Shown here piece by piece: positions 12,801 to 23,144 of a DNA stretch of 64,000 bases; the first letter of the stretch is position 1; every line of letters starts with the position of its first letter. The notes below the pieces were generated by a model. That model did no database searches and was not told the DNA's origin. It was given only the letters and a program-made list of their open reading frames with translations. This DNA is from Meloidogyne chitwoodi (taxonomy: Eukaryota; Nematoda; Chromadorea; Rhabditida; Meloidogynidae), in the NCBI GenBank assembly GCA_015183035.1, contig JACZZP010000015.1, positions 1,984,001 through 2,048,000 of the forward strand. The letters run 5' to 3'. The position numbers and the translations under genes are program-made.

Positions 12801-15800
12801 TTGCATCCAAACAAAACGATTGGGAGCCTAATTCAGAATCAACAGTAGAAACAACCGATCAATATTTCTCAACAATGACAACTAGTGATGCATTTGATGG
12901 CGAAGCTATGCATCGAATTTTATTTGGAGAACCTGTTCAGATAACACCGAAAACTATTTTGAATAAAATTATAAATGAGAATAACTCAAAAGATTTAAAT
13001 AATAATTTAAATAAAATTGAAAATAAACAATTAAATATTGAAACAATTAATTTAATCGAACAAACAACAACACAATCACCTGCAGCAATATGGTGGGAGC
13101 CAATGGTAACTGCTGGTAGAACAGAAGGGAATATTCTACATCAAAATAATCAAAACTCCTTTATTAACGGAAAACAAATTAATGACCAACTTGGTTCTGA
13201 AACTACACTGTTACCATTTACCCTTCCAAGCGATGATCCAATAGCTAAGGAAGTTAAAGAAAATGCTTTATTAGCACCTCAACGTAGTGCTGTTGTACCC
13301 AAGAATAAATTGCGAATTTATTCTTTAAATTATGGCAATTTGGATATGAGGAAACAAATTTCTGAAATTAAAGATGAACGGATGGAATCTTCTGAAATTG
13401 AAAACAATAAAAATACAACAACATTAGCTCAAAATTTAAATGAAATGAACACTTCAATAAATGGTAAAATTAAAATGTTTTTAACTTAAAAATACATTAA
13501 ATAAACAAATTACAATTTTTCAGTTGATATTAAACAAAATACTGAAACTACAGATAAAAATTACAATAAAACTGACCAACTCCTTTCAATACACAAATCA
13601 TTGCCAATATATACACTTAAATGGGAAGAAGAAAAAAAACAACATTTCGAACATAAAAAAGATTTAGAACAAAAATCTGAACAATTTAATAATAAAACAG
13701 TGTTGTCTCCAGCAGAAGAATCAGTTGAAACATTGTTTCCACCACAGATTAATGTTGGAAATGATAATTTGGTTTTAAATTATATTTTTATAATTTAAAT
13801 AAATTTTAAATTATATTTAGAACCAAAATGAGAGTAAATTTATTGAAAATAAAACAAAATCTACTAATGTTAAGTCCAACAGACGTTATCCAAAAAAGAA
13901 ACAACCACCACCCCCAACAAGTGAAGAGTTTGCCGATATTATGTTAAGGTAAGCGGAAAAATATCGGTCATTAATTTTCCGGAAAAATAATTATTATTTT
14001 CCGGAAAAACTAGAATAATAACAAAAACAATTGTTTTCCTGAAAAAGTACAATAATAACGAAAACATCTATTTTCCGGAAAATTTATATTTTTTCCGGAA
14101 GAATTACAAAAATAAAAAAATGTTTTTAGAGAAATAGGCAATCAAGAAAAAGTTCCATTTTCATTTTCTCCACCACAGTCTCCGGAAAATACAACAATAA
14201 ATTCACAAATAAACTTTCCTCGACAATTTGATGATCCAAAAACTTTAAGTCATAAAAAGAGAATTGTTGAAGAAAATAATGATGAAAAATTTGTTGATTA
14301 TTATTATGTGGATGAAATTTCTTCAAAAAATTTGACTCATGCCTCAGTTAATTTTTTTGAAAATTATAATTATAAAAAAAATTCTTTAAGCTTTCTCGAC
14401 GATCACCTAAAGCTGATACTGATATTAATGAAAATATTAGTAAAGCTTTAAAAAATGAAACAATAGGCGAAAATAATGAACTTAAAGGAAAACGAAAGGA
14501 GGAAAAGAAGAGAAAAATAAAAAAGAAGAAAAAATTGGAAGAAAAAAATGAACAACAACTTCCTTCTTTAGATTCTTTTCCATCTCCCCCTCCTTTAAAT
14601 TCTCGTAATAAAATTGCAGTTATAGCAGCAGCCTCTGCTAAACAATTTGCTCAGTTGCCACCTACACCAACAGGAATAAAACAACAACAAAAGAAGGTTT
14701 TTTTTTAATTTTTAAAATAACAAAATATTTTAAGAATGTCTATAAAAAAGAATTAGAACAAAGAAGAGAACAAATAAATCAAAAAACAGCAGAATCAGTT
14801 GCTATAGAATTAGCAAGCGCATCAAAAGATTCAACAAATAAAGAAGAAACCATTAATAATGTTGCTGAAAACTTGGATAATAAAAATAAAAAGAAAAAAC
14901 ATAAAAACAGAGAAAAACATTTAAAACATGAAAGAGAGCAAAAACAACCGGATAAACATGAGGAAAGAGAAGAAAATATTGAAAACAAACATGAGGAAAA
15001 ACAACAACAAAAACAAATAAAGGAATATAGAAATCAACAAGTTTGTGTTTTTTCAAAATGTCAAGTTTTAAAAAGTTAAATAATGAAATTTTTTTCAAAA
15101 TGTCAAAAAATTTTAAAAAAATTTAAAATTTCAAAATTAGTTTTTTCAAATTTTTATACCTTTATTAAGTTTGCGGCTTTAATAGCAACATCATCTCAAC
15201 CTATGCGCATGGGCGTAGATTATGAGGTAGCAGATGAAGATGGAAACGAAAATAAAGAAATATATTATAGTAGTAGTAGTACTCGTTTGCCTAAAACAAC
15301 AAGACTTCCCTTATTTAAGTATTTCAATTTTAAATTTAAAAAATTAAAATTAATTTTTCAACAGACGTAAACAATTAGATAGAATTGCCTTAGAAGTATT
15401 TGGACCGTCAGCTTTTGACCCATCCATTGAACATCCACCAATTGATGCTTCTCTTCTTTCAAGACGTCCATTAACTCAAAAATTTAGGCATCGGCCTTCT
15501 CCTTCTAAACAGTCTGAAGGACCTTTAGAAACATCAACTGGAATGCCTATGGGATTGCCTGATGAAGAAACAGATATTTCACCTTTTGATGAACGTGAAA
15601 AGCTTTTGGAACGTCTTCGTTATAATCATAAAAATGTAGATTAATTCTTTTAATTAGTATAAAAATAAATTTATTTTTTTAGAAGCAAGAAAATATAGAA
15701 GAAGCATTTGATGATAATATTGAAACAAGTCAACATAAAAATCAACCACAAAATCCTTTCGACACATTTAATCCTTCTATTGATTCTTCTACAACAATTT

Positions 15801-17053
15801 CTTTACCCAATTTTGAAAATAATAATCAAAATTTTGGTCAATTAAATGTACAAAAGAATGGACGTTTTGAACGGGTTGAATCCCGTTTTGAAAAGGCAAG
15901 TCCTTTTGATGATAGGCATGAAGAAGAACATTTTGAAGATGAAGAGGAACCGCATTCTATGGCTTCTAAAATTGCTGAAATAAGGAGAAAACCGAGTAAA
16001 TTAATTTTTTAAAAATTAAAAAATAAAATTGAAAATTTCAGGCCTTACTTCTATACCTTTAATTTCCCCATCTACCCATTTCAATCAAGACAAAGTTTCC
16101 TCAATTAATACTGAAGCAGCTGTAAAACGTTCAATTTCTCATAAATTTCTCAGAAAAGATGGAAATCCTTCATTTACACCTAAAGATAATAAACCAATGA
16201 TGAAAATGCCTTTTGAAATGAATGAAAAAATTAATAAAATTGATAATGAACAAAATAATATTAATCGTTAAATAATTTTTTTTATTATTTTTAATTTTTT
16301 AAAATATTTTTTAGCAAATGAGGCCCAAAGTTTGAACGAACTTTTAGTTCCAATGAATGAAGAAATGAAGAAACAAAATCAAGAAACAACAAAAACATTG
16401 ATCCAAACAACAACACAAATTGACCAACAAAACATAAATTTAAATAACAACAAAAACAATCAAAAAACAAATAGAGAAGGCAGTGGAAACAATTATTGGC
16501 GTTTTTTTGTTGAGCCAAACATTTATACAACAACAACTGTTTCATTTCCATTCGAACAACAACATGAGGAACAAACAGTTTTTTATAATGCGGACAAATA
16601 TTTTCGATTTCCAAACAGACGGGAAAATAAAAATATACAAAGAGAGAATGAAAATGGTATGTTTTTGTTAAAGTTTTCCGGATTTGTATGTTTTCCGGAA
16701 AATGTTGTAAAACTTTTTTCCCAAACATTCCTTAACATAACTGAACAACAAAACAAACAAAGAAAACATAATAAAGATTTTCGGTTTTTTATGTTTTCCG
16801 GAAAATGTTTTAAATATTATAACTTTTATTTTTTTCGTCTGCTAAAAAGTTTAATGTTTTAGTGCTCACTTTTTGTTCAAAAGCTTCTGCAATTCGCGAC
16901 TCCTCAAATTTACCAATTGCCTGTGCAGGAGAGGACGGGCAAATATGGCAACCCCAACGATGCCCACCAGGTACAGGATGTATGCCAGCAGCAGATTCAG
17001 CGTTTCATATTTGTTGTCCTGTTGGTATTGCTTCTATAAATAGGAGAAAATGA
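9888..17053 (+). CDS. Secreted dermatopontin-like / Glu-Gln-rich matrix protein
   Basis: Eighteen exons: 9888-10130, 10176-10333, 10549-10650, 10698-10783, 10829-10957, 11003-12421, 12765-13463, 13524-13771, 13821-13948, 14130-14346, 14391-14696, 14735-15040, 15170-15318, 15365-15635, 15683-15995, 16042-16266, 16315-16656, 16863-17053. They join in one frame to 1843 residues. The N-terminus MRQLFILFLNSLILFPFAIF is a signal peptide. Exons 1-4 (about residues 35-200) match the dermatopontin pattern: FRIECPQ..LAIRMV.., EC..NWTCAGREYLAGIARL, LECCKLRTRTEGNC and a final RVRFCDL. Residues 240-710 are Glu/Gln/Lys/His-rich with tandem repeats; the middle is charged and low complexity. The last exon carries a cysteine module CAGEDG..CPPGTGCM..HICCP, like Lustrin-type domains. 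Role inferred: extracellular matrix or cuticle. Intron 2 has a GC donor (AAG|GCATAA), needed to keep the frame. Confidence 0.88.
10334..10548 (+). other. GC-AG intron filled with ATTCTGATTT repeats
   Basis: The exon before ends GAT ACA AG and the intron begins GCATAA. The next exon starts after TTTTCAG. Joining restores DTR|IQLECCKL in frame across a conserved dermatopontin cysteine block. No GT donor exists nearby before a stop codon. The intron body is mostly the ATTCTGATTT word. Confidence 0.8.
11911..12006 (+). repeat. Coding tandem repeat in the Glu/Gln-rich exon
   Basis: Two near-identical 48-nt units encode IEQQKHEQKQEEIQEN and IEQQKHEQKQEEIQED; a degenerate third follows (IEEQKHEKHE). 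Units are multiples of three, so copy-number change would keep the frame. Confidence 0.85.
12422..14129. repeat. Introns carrying TTTTCCGGAAAA palindromes
   Basis: Within this interval the introns at 12422-12764 and 13949-14129 hold about ten copies of the palindromic word TTTTCCGGAAAA or TTTCCGGAAA. The same word recurs at about 16675-16810, 17830-17960, 19030-19080, 19960-20005, 25335, 26130-26280, 27305-27395 and 28550, almost only in introns and spacers. Confidence 0.85.
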
Positions 17054-17563
17054 AGTGCTCAATTTTGACAAAACCTTTTCTTTATAACTTTTATTTCCTC
17101 TAAAGTATACCTATTTAAAAGTCTATTTTATTATATTTAAATATTAGAGGAAATTGTTTTATATTATTTTTTGTTAATTTATATGTTAGTATCTATTTAT
17201 TTTATTATATTATTTTTAAATTTATTTATTATTTTTCTTAAAGTTCGATTTAGCTTCTCTTTTATAAAGCTGTTAGAATAATTTTATAATTTAAAATACT
17301 CATGTCAGTCATAAATTTGTTTCTGTCCTAACAACCGAAAAAAAATATAAAACACAGATATCAACATAAACACATTCTAATCGTAAAAATTTGCCAAAAT
17401 TGCAACAATATTTGCGGTAAAATGTCTTAAAGAAAAAGACAAGTTTTTGATCATAAAAATTGTAGGGCGTGTAAGGATGAAAAAAATACGGTTGTTATAT
17501 TCTTTTACATAAAACAGATGCTTTAGGAAAAAATTAAAAAAAAATTTTTAATTCTATTTTAAA
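17054..17563. other. Short intergenic spacer, nothing recognised
   Basis: AT-rich spacer between the matrix-protein stop and the homeobox ATG. It contains TTATAT and T-rich runs compatible with a 3' UTR but no element I can name. Confidence 0.5.
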
Positions 17564-18601
17564 ATGGGAGAACTTCATTATGGCAATAAAATCCAACTTG
17601 GCGCTGCCCAAGTAAAAAATTTGAATAAAATAAATAGTAAACCTTAATAAATTTAGAAACAAGACCAAAACAAACAATTTACTATTGAATCTCTCCTTTC
17701 TGAAAATATAAATCAGAATAACAAAAACAATTATAATCATAATTTACAACATATTGCTCTATTGAAGCCAATGTTTTGTTCATGTTCTGAAAAAATAATT
17801 GCAAGGTATTTTTAATGTTTATAATTATTGTAAACTTTCCGGAAAGTTTTTTCTTTTTATCGCATTTCCAAAACATTACAAACATATTACCTATTTAAAT
17901 TGTATGTTTTCCGGAAATTTTTAAAGTGTATTTAATAAAACATAATTCATTGTAAGTTTTCCGGAAACATATTAATATTAAAAAAATACTATTTCTAAGT
18001 TTATTAATTTAACGTAAGGCCAATTCACTCATTTCATGTTTGTTTTGCTATACCTACAATCATTAAAAAATTTGAACACAATTATTTAATAAACAATATC
18101 CTACTAAATAAATTTTATAAAATAAAAAATGAAGAATTTAATCATTTATTTAATAATATCAAGAAAAAAGAAAATCAGAATAATTATAAAAATATTACAA
18201 AACCTCGTCGACATGCATTGTGGGTAGAAATTAAATATTTAAATTTAATTTAAAATGTCTATTAATATCAAAATATAATGAAAAATTATTTTTAGTTAAT
18301 CAAAAATAAATTTAATTATTTTTTAATCTTCAGTAATATTTTGCAAACAAATTTTTTAGAAAAACAATTTATAGAACAAAGGTAAATTTATGATCTTTAA
18401 AATATATTCTATTTTCCTTTTTAAGATATATTAATACTGAACAGCGAAATAAATTTTCTGTTATCACTGGATTAACACCACAACAAGTATAGATTTAAAA
18501 AATATTATTTTTTTAATTATTTAAAGGTGAAAATTTGGTACCAGAATAGACGATACAAAGAGAAAATTGGACCGAAGAAAGTTTTAAAAAATAATTTTTA
18601 A
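17564..18601 (+). CDS. Divergent NK-like homeodomain transcription factor with eh1 motif
   Basis: Six exons, 17564-17611, 17657-17805, 18019-18219, 18334-18381, 18426-18486 and 18527-18601, join in frame to 193 residues. FTIESLLS (residues 24-31) is an eh1-type octapeptide, the Groucho co-repressor contact in many NK, engrailed and related homeoproteins. The homeodomain occupies residues 126-185: KPRRHAFNILQTNFLEKQF gives F8, L16 and F20 in the canonical spacing, and helix 3 reads VKIWYQNRRYKEK with W48, N51 and R53 intact. Tyr54 is typical of the NK-2/NK-3 group. Tyr49 replaces the usual Phe (WYQNRR), a feature known from Bar-class domains, so the class is mixed. The protein ends 11 residues after position 57. 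The DNA-binding repressor role is inferred. The start codon is the best in-frame ATG but upstream exons cannot be excluded. Convergent with the gene at 18784-19865, 182 bp apart. Confidence 0.85.
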
Positions 18602-18783
18602 GCAGAATAAAAATAATAATTTTTAATAAAATTTAAAAAATAAATTCACTTTTATTTATCTATGGTCTTAAAATTTAAAAAGAAATATAAAAAATACTTG
18701 TGGCAAATAATAATCAAATATTTACATATTAAATAAAATTATTATCTAATTAAAAAAATTATTATTTAAATTCTATTCATTTT

Positions 18784-19865
18784 TTAATCCATAGCCATTC
18801 CTTCTTCAAACATTAACAACCGTTGTCCATCAATTGAATTATTTTTACGATTTTTATTCTTTACGTTAGGTTTGTTTTTGTCAATTGAATTGTCAATCGT
18901 AAAATCAACACAATTTGTAAGATTAGAAGATTTGTCATATTTTTTAATACTGCCCCCAACAACATCAGTAATTTTTGCCTGTAATAAACTTGTTATACTT
19001 TAGCTTAGATAATAAAAAATAAATGTAATGTTTTCCGGAAAACATGTTTTGTTAAAAAATAAATGTAATGTTTTCGGGAAAACAATGTTTTGTTAAAAAA
19101 TAATTTAGTTACATTATGTACTTGTTTTCTTAATTGTTTAACAAGTGATGATGGCGCAGAAGCAGTAGCAACAATAACATTATGAGAAGGTTCAATGCTA
19201 GGATTCTGTGCTTGAATAGGAGTTTTTTTACTGCCAGGAAATTTGTCACGAACCTATAATATTAATTTAATTTATCAAATTAATTTTTTCAGAATTACCA
19301 GTTGTAAAGCTCCGGCAATTGGTGATAATTGTGGCAATTTGTCATTTTTTAAGTTTTTTGGACTAGAACATTCCTTTTTGTCCTTTTCATTTTTGTCACA
19401 TAATCGTTCACGGTCTCCATCAAATGAAATTCCACAATCTTCTTCATAATCCAAATTTTGTTTTTTTAATTCATTCTCTGGCTCATTATTATTTAAAACT
19501 TGGATATTTAAGTTTGGTTCTGAGAAGGAAGCGTTTATGACAGAATTTTTTGTTTTATGATTTTCTTTACTGAAAATAATTATTTTTTATTTAATTAATT
19601 TTAATAAACTTTAAAAATATTTTTAAAATTTTTTTAAATTAATAAAGATATTAATTTTCAAGAAAATTTACATTTTAAAATTCTTATTGCTACCAGCACC
19701 AGAATTAACAGCCAAGTTATTTTTACAACATTTCCAGGATAGTTTTCCCATTTTACAATTTTTTTGTTGTTTTTGTTCATCATTTAATTTGAAAGCTGGT
19801 AGTCGCTCAAACTTACCCGATGAAATGCTGTTAGTGCGAGAAATTAGACGATTAAGAACATCCAT
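18784..19865 (-). CDS. Orphan 266-residue hydrophilic protein
   Basis: Four exons on the minus strand, in transcript order 19865-19672, 19569-19299, 19253-19113 and 18978-18784, join in frame to 266 residues. The N-terminus is MDVLNRLISRTNSISSGKFE, then a basic stretch with KLSWKCCKNN. Exon 2 is Asn/Glu/Lys-rich with a short conserved-looking LPQLSPIAGALQL. Exon 3 has PSSLVKQLRKQVHN. The tail is RKNNSIDGQRLLMFEEGMAMD. No signal peptide or membrane segment; many Lys/Arg clusters would suit a nuclear protein, but that is speculation. I recognise no domain. Introns carry TTTTCCGGAAAA words. Confidence 0.75.
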
Positions 19866-21269
19866 TTTTATGTATTGATAAATCTAAATAATTAAAAACT
19901 AATATTTTTAGAAAAATAAAGGATGTTTTTAATGTTTTAGGAAACAAAGGATGTTTTAATGTTTTCCGGAAAATAAAGGGTGTTTTAATGTTTTCCGGAA
20001 AATAAAAGATGTTTTTGATGTTTTAGGAAAATAAAAGATGTTTTTGTAAAAAATATAAAATCAAGCAAATATTTAAAACCACATGACTATCACCCATCCT
20101 GTTTTGAATATTTAACAAAAAACATTTAACCATTTTTACGCTTTTTCCACGTAGCGATTAAATAAATATAAATAATGTATAATATTAACTGGTGTTGAGA
20201 CTATAAAAAATTTTATAAAAAATTCTGTTAATCATAAATGGGAATAAAAAAAGTATTTTCCTTTTTATTTTTAAATTTTCCAGTTTTGTATGTTTGTGAG
20301 ATTAGTCATTTATGGTTGTAAAATGGCTGTAAATGTGTGATAATAATGTAAAAAATTGTATAAAAAATAAAAATGAAATGAAAAAATAATAATTATTGTT
20401 AAAATAGTAAAAGGACTTTAAACTTGATTATGAAAAGAAGATTAATAATAAAATAAAAAAGGGAAAAAGTTGTAAAGAAAATATGAACAGAAAGTAAAAA
20501 AAGAGCAAAAGAAGAAAAGCAAAAAATATAAAATGTACAAAAATAAAATTTTAAAATGTTAATATATTTTTTACAAAAATCTTTTAATTTTTGCAAGAAA
20601 AATTCATTTTCGAACAGAGGTTTTTTGAACAACAAAAAAAATAAAATAGATAATCGGGATCTCTGATCAGACTTTTCTAATAAAATAAATAAATATTTAT
20701 TTATTTATCCTCTCATTCGCGCGTTTATTGTAAAAATATATGTGGAGTGCTTTTCTTCAAAATATATTTATTTTTGTGTTGTTAATAAGAATGAAAGCGC
20801 AATAATGTAGAAAATGCTTTTTATACATATGGTGAATTATGAGTGATTTATTGATTGGAATTTTGTGTATAATGAACGGACAAAATATATATACTATTTT
20901 TATTTTTATAAAAAGTTTAAAGATTGGTTTAAATGAATAAAATTAAAAATTAAATTTATTTTTTATAACAAAATGTCTCTCCAAAGAAAATATTTAAAAG
21001 TAAAGAGTTGATTAAAAAATATTAACTTAATTAAAAGAAAGACTCTGCTTCCGATTTATAAAATATAAGCAAACATATTTTCTTTAAAACTTACTTAAAC
21101 AAATAAGCCAATAGACAATTGATTGATTGAAGGTAGCTGCTTTTCAAGGATTTTGTTTATACTTTTTACTAAAAATAAATATAATCTGCTTAAAATAGAG
21201 AAAAAATATTTTAAAATAGTATTTCTCTTAACTAAAATTATCAGAAAATTTTAATTTTAATAAAAATTA
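19866..21269. other. Intergenic region between divergent genes
   Basis: Shared 5' region of the orphan (minus) and Ig-domain (plus) genes. It holds TTTTCCGGAAAA words at 19960-20005, AT-rich sequence with several A/T-run open frames that I reject, and nothing else I can name. Confidence 0.5.
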
Positions 21270-22420
21270 ATGGCATTTATTTTTCCTCATAATCCTCTAC
21301 CATCACCAGGTTCAAAAATAGTAGCAGTCAAAGGTGTAGAAAGTTTGAAGTTTTAAATTAAAATTTCAAGTTTTATTGTAAAATTTCAAGTTTTGGGTTT
21401 TTTATGTTTCAAGTTTAAGTTCTAAGTTGAAAATAAAAGTTTAAGTTTTAAAAACTTGAGTGCGCAATCTTAAAATTTTTAAGTTCAAGCTTATAAACAA
21501 ATATAATATTCTAAGTTTTAGAACGTTCTTCTCTTGCCCCATGTTTTGGAGAGAAGAAAGTAATAGCAAAAAAAGCATATTCCTTTGGTGGTAAAAACTA
21601 TGTTGTGGTTAGTTTTTAGATTTTAATTTTATTATTAGCATTATTAAAACTTTATTTTTATTAAGTTGCCACCGCGAATTCGTCCAATACCGATTAGTGA
21701 TTTGACAATTTTTGGGGGGAGTAGCGGTACTCGACGATACTATAAAGGCAATTTTTAATATTATTTTAAATAATATTATTAATTATAGCAGAAAAATATG
21801 AAATACCCGAATTTGCCGGAAAATTAGAAGATAAAACATATTTAAATGGAGATAATTTTGTTTTACGTATTGGATATAAAGGTAATTACCTTTTCAAATT
21901 AAAATAATAATAATTTTTTAGGATGTCCTGAACCATTAGTCCAATGGTAAAAATATATTTAATTTTACTTAAATAAATAAATATATTTATTTGAAGGTAT
22001 AAAGGTCAAGAACCAATAATAAGTGATCTAGATTCTACTAAACTTGTTATTACTGCTGATTCTTGTTATGCACAGGTTAGTTTGTAACTGAATTGTAAAA
22101 AACAAGTTGGAAATTTAAACAAAGTTTAATCAAAAGATTTTAAAACTTGTATTATAATTGTATTTTTAAAGTTTATTTATTAAAGTTGGCGCTTTTTAAT
22201 GCAAAACGTGAGGATGGAGGTTATTACAATTGTAGAATAGAAAACGCAAATGGTGTACGCGAAACGGGGTGTCATATTTTTATAACAGAAAATGGCCCTG
22301 AAGGACCTAGAGGAAGTCAACGGTAAAAAAATGTTTTAATATTTTTTAATTTTTTAAAAATATTTTAGAAGCTATCGCTCCGTACTTTATACTCCCTCTC
22401 AACGTTATAGTCGTTTCTAG
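21270..22420 (+). CDS. Single Ig (I-set) domain protein, intracellular type
   Basis: Eight exons: 21270-21333, 21522-21607, 21666-21747, 21789-21881, 21922-21946, 21997-22075, 22186-22322 and 22369-22420, joining in frame to 205 residues. There is no signal peptide (MAFIFPHNPLPSPGSKIVAV). One I-set Ig fold fills about residues 75-185: LRIGYKGCPEPLVQWYKGQE, then LVITADSC, then EDGGYYNCRIENANGVRE. The B-strand cysteine is absent (VLRIG), while Cys occurs in GCPEP; this pattern is common in cytoplasmic muscle Ig domains of the titin/twitchin type, so a sarcomere or cytoskeletal role is plausible but inferred. Intron 3 begins GCAATT (AAG|GC); only this donor keeps the frame into AEKYEIPEFAG. Convergent with 22645-23144. 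Confidence 0.85.
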
Positions 22421-22644
22421 TATTTAAAATAATTTTATAAATTAGATAGAATTTGTTAAATTGTCTTTCACATAAAAATAAACTTATTTTTAATTAATTA
22501 ATAAAAAGACGATAAATAAATTTTAAAATTAAAAAAAATATTGATAAAATTACTAGAAAATAGCTAATTGTATAAGTAAATAAAAATTGTAAAATAGCAA
22601 TAATACCCGTTTTTTAATAATTTTTACATAAATATTTAATTCTT

Positions 22645-23144
22645 TCAAACAGATAAGACCATATTTGTGCTACGCTTGTGATGCCCAAATAATCCCCCTG
22701 GACCATTGCCAATATAATTACCACTCTGTGCTCCACTTTCATTAGCACTTGAAGCATAATCTATTAAAATAAATCTTTTTTTAATATTATTTTATTGTTT
22801 TTTACTTGTTTGTCCACTTCTTTTGTGTGTTCTTTTAAACGAAAGAAGGCATAATGGGGAAGAAGACGAAGAAGAGGAAGATGATCCAATACCAAAAGCA
22901 TTTCGTCGAATAATTAACCAATCAAGAAGTAAAAATAGAAGCACCTTAAATAATATAAAAATATATTAAAAATATCCAATTAAAAAAAACAAACCAAAAT
23001 TAAAGAAGCACAAAAAGTCCACCAGGCCCATTCTGGAACATTCATTAATTCATTTTCTTGCTTTGTTGATTCTATTGAAGTTAAATCTTTTGTTTTAAAA
23101 ATTGTAATGCTGCTAGTTTGTAAAACTTTATTTTTGCTACTCAT
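22645..23144 (-). CDS. Small single-pass membrane protein, 134 residues
   Basis: Three exons on the minus strand (23144-22995, 22944-22806, 22760-22645) join in frame to 134 residues. Residues 1-35 are polar (MSSKNKVLQTSSITIFKTKD...). LMNVPEWAWWTFCASLIL then VLLFLLLDWLIIRR forms a strong transmembrane helix that spans the exon 1/2 junction, which supports the splice. A cytoplasm-like basic and serine-rich tail follows (an eight-Ser run, KRTHKRSGQT), and the end is Gly/Asn-rich with HHKRSTNMVLSV. No family recognised; it has the build of a small integral membrane adaptor. Confidence 0.75.
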
